A stretch of 6,507 nucleotides of DNA. Origin: Nitratiruptor sp. Lineage in GTDB: Bacteria > Campylobacterota > Campylobacteria > Campylobacterales > Nitratiruptoraceae. A program made the position numbers and the translations under genes. The stretch is from contig WGBB01000078.1 of the NCBI GenBank assembly GCA_015494505.1, positions 1-6,507 on the forward strand, in the 5' to 3' direction. Positions 5,303-6,507 of this stretch are shown one piece after another; position 1 is the stretch's first letter; each line of letters begins with the position of its first letter. The notes beneath the pieces are model-generated. The model was not told where the DNA came from. It saw only the letters and a list, made by a program, of their open reading frames with translations, and ran no database searches.

Positions 5303-5839
5303 ATGACTGCAAGAATTGTACCAGATTATACATACGAAGATTATAAGCAGTGGCAGGGAGACTGGGAGCTGATAGAGGGCGTTCCCTACGCCATGGCACC
5401 CAGTCCCGTCAAATCGCATCAGCGTTTGGCAGGAGCTTTTTTCCTCGCTCTTTCTGAAGCCCTCGAAGCGTGTGAAGAGTGCGAAGTGCTTTTCGAAGAG
5501 GACTATAAAATCAATGAAAATACGGTCTTGCGCCCCGATGTGGCGGTGGTATGCGGCGATGAAGAGGAGCGCTACATCTCTATCGCTCCTAAAATCATCA
5601 TCGAAGTGGTAAGCCCCTCCTCGGCATCCATCGATGAAAACTACAAATTCTCCCTCTACGCCCAGGAAAAAGTGGACTACTACGGCTTAGCCTACCCTGA
5701 TGAAAAACTTCTCAAACTCTACCGCAACACTCCCAACGGCTTTGACAAAATGGGCGATTTTCGCAAAGAGCGTGTAGAGCTCAAGTTTGATGATTGCTCC
5801 ATCATCCTGGACCTATCCAAAGTGTTTAAGCGGCTTTGA
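5303..5839 (+). CDS. Uma2/DUF820 family protein (PD-(D/E)XK nuclease fold)
   Basis: This 178-residue protein shows the Uma2 (DUF820) pattern. The N-terminus has YTYEDYKQWQGDWELIEGVPYAMAPSP (9-35), then a helix with His39, then LRPDVAVV (76-83) with Asp79, IIIEVVSPSS (98-107) with Glu101, and the D...K...Y cluster Asp111, Lys115, Tyr119. It ends with a YYGLAYPDEKLLKLYR-type strand (126-141). Asp79 and Glu101 fit the acidic pair of the restriction-endonuclease-like fold. The lysine normally at E-x-K is Val103, so Lys115 may substitute, as is common in this family. Biological targets of Uma2 proteins are unknown and nuclease activity is not shown here. ATG 5303 is chosen from AAGGGG at 5291-5296. 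The gene is divergent from ymdB with 38 bp between starts, and its tail overlaps the mfd tail by 14 bp. There is no antitoxin-like partner next to it. It is probably an accessory gene. Confidence 0.85.
   Translation: MTARIVPDYTYEDYKQWQGDWELIEGVPYAMAPSPVKSHQRLAGAFFLALSEALEACEECEVLFEEDYKINENTVLRPDVAVVCGDEEERYISIAPKIIIEVVSPSSASIDENYKFSLYAQEKVDYYGLAYPDEKLLKLYRNTPNGFDKMGDFRKERVELKFDDCSIILDLSKVFKRL
5325..5330 (-). promoter_or_regulatory. Possible -10 box for the ymdB-magIII operon
   Basis: The - strand reads TATAAT at 5330-5325, inside the first codons of the divergent Uma2 gene. Transcription would start near 5318, leaving a leader of about 54 bases before GTG 5264. A nearer TATTAT at 5285-5280 is less likely because its start point would remove the ymdB ribosome site. 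No -35 box is seen. Confidence 0.4.
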
Positions 5840-6507
5840 GGTAGCGCAAAATAGCTGCTAAAATATCTTCATCATCCTTGCTGGCGGCCTTGATCTGCTC
5901 TTTTTTATCCTCATACTCTATGGTGATGTTTTGCTGGTAGTTCATGATGCGCTTGATACCCTGGCGTCTGGCGAGCAGCTTGATTTCTATCAGATCGAGG
6001 AAATTGCGTGTCACGGCATCGATCTTACCGAAGCGATCCTTTATCTCCTCTTCAATCGCCACCACATCCTCGATGCTCTCGGCATTGGCCAGGCGCCGAT
6101 AGAGCTCGAGCTTAAGGCGATCTTCGCTTACTACATCCTCGCTGATATAGGCATTGACGGTAAGCTTGAGCTCCACGTCGCTTTGCGTCTCCTCTTCGCC
6201 TTTGGTGAGCTTGGTGATGGCATCTTCGAGCATCTTAAGATAGAGGCTGTAGCCGATATTTTTGATGTGGCCGCTTTGCTGCGCGCCGATGATGTTACCA
6301 CCGCCTCGAATTTCGAGATCGTAGTAGGCCAGTGCCGCACCGCTGCCGAGGTAACTGTTGGACTCTAGCGCGATGAGGCGCTTCTTGGCATCTTCCGTGA
6401 GAGCTTCTTTGTTTTCAACGACATAGTAGCAATACCCCTCCCTGCTGCTGCGTCCCACGCGCCCTCGCAGCTGGTGCAAGTCGGCTATGCCGAACCTATC
6501 GGCACCC
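5826..6507 (-). CDS. mfd: Transcription-repair coupling factor Mfd, C-terminal part (5' end outside window)
   Basis: Mfd is the superfamily 2 translocase that pushes RNA polymerase stalled at DNA damage off the template and recruits nucleotide excision repair. The window holds about the last 226 residues. The frame is open to the window edge and reads GADRFGIADLHQLRGRVGRS there, helicase motif VI. It is followed by the translocation (TRG) motif region DLEIRGGGNIIGAQQSGHIKNIG, and then the C-terminal Mfd domain (beginning around DVELKLTVNAYISEDVV) that masks the UvrA-binding site in the resting protein. The apparent TTG start at 6479 is internal. The stop is TAA at 5828-5826; the last 14 bases overlap the convergent Uma2-type gene. 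No terminator hairpin is evident between them. Nothing is missing in the visible part. Confidence 0.95.
   Translation of the reverse strand, partial: GADRFGIADLHQLRGRVGRSSREGYCYYVVENKEALTEDAKKRLIALESNSYLGSGAALAYYDLEIRGGGNIIGAQQSGHIKNIGYSLYLKMLEDAITKLTKGEEETQSDVELKLTVNAYISEDVVSEDRLKLELYRRLANAESIEDVVAIEEEIKDRFGKIDAVTRNFLDLIEIKLLARRQGIKRIMNYQQNITIEYEDKKEQIKAASKDDEDILAAILRYLKAA

Noticed and set aside
5265..5399. 45-codon N-terminal extension of the ymdB frame
   Set aside because: It overlaps the divergent Uma2-type coding start, lacks family similarity, and the internal GTG 5264 has a perfect AAAGGA.
5931..6368. 145-codon + strand frame opposite mfd
   Set aside because: Antisense shadow of the conserved Mfd C-terminus.
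1..6507. CRISPR array, tRNA/rRNA, insertion sequence, prophage or toxin-antitoxin locus
   Set aside because: No regularly spaced repeats, cloverleaf, transposase or integrase genes or paired small genes were seen. The Uma2-type gene has no partner beside it.

Overview
The window reads as chromosomal DNA of a Campylobacterota (epsilonproteobacterial) bacterium, probably a free-living, vent- or sediment-type member rather than Helicobacter or Campylobacter, because base composition looks balanced instead of AT-rich. The assignment rests on protein character: the MurI and the helix-hairpin-helix glycosylase closely resemble the Helicobacter pylori proteins as I remember them (MurI and MagIII). 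Promoters also show consensus -10 boxes without recognisable -35 boxes, as is usual in that phylum. Three of the six complete genes start with GTG. I cannot place the genus.

Layout. Bases 1-1372 (+ strand) hold the 3' part of rho followed by murI one base later. A convergent gene for a small, membrane-anchored protein of unknown function (1356-1901, - strand) overlaps the end of murI. It is divergent from dnaX (1960-3582, +), and the 58-bp gap between them carries two perfect -10 hexamers back to back on opposite strands. After dnaX comes a 198-bp gap almost completely filled by a 192-bp imperfect inverted repeat with a bidirectional terminator-like hairpin at its centre. On its other side the - strand pair ymdB-like phosphodiesterase -> magIII-like glycosylase (4461-5264, then 3781-4461, coupled by TGATG) ends exactly at the repeat. 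Divergent from ymdB is a Uma2/DUF820-type nuclease-fold gene (5303-5839, +). Its tail overlaps the tail of mfd (5826-6507, - strand, 5' part outside the window).

Functionally this is a housekeeping neighbourhood: transcription termination (Rho), peptidoglycan precursor supply (MurI), replication clamp loading (DnaX), base-excision repair (MagIII-like) and transcription-coupled repair (Mfd). The less ordinary elements are the long inverted repeat, the A7 slippery heptamer in the correct phase inside dnaX, the face-to-face promoters, the single Uma2 gene set against the direction of its neighbours, and the unrecognised membrane protein. I saw no CRISPR array, tRNA, rRNA, insertion sequence or defence island, and nothing that I would call a new multi-gene system.
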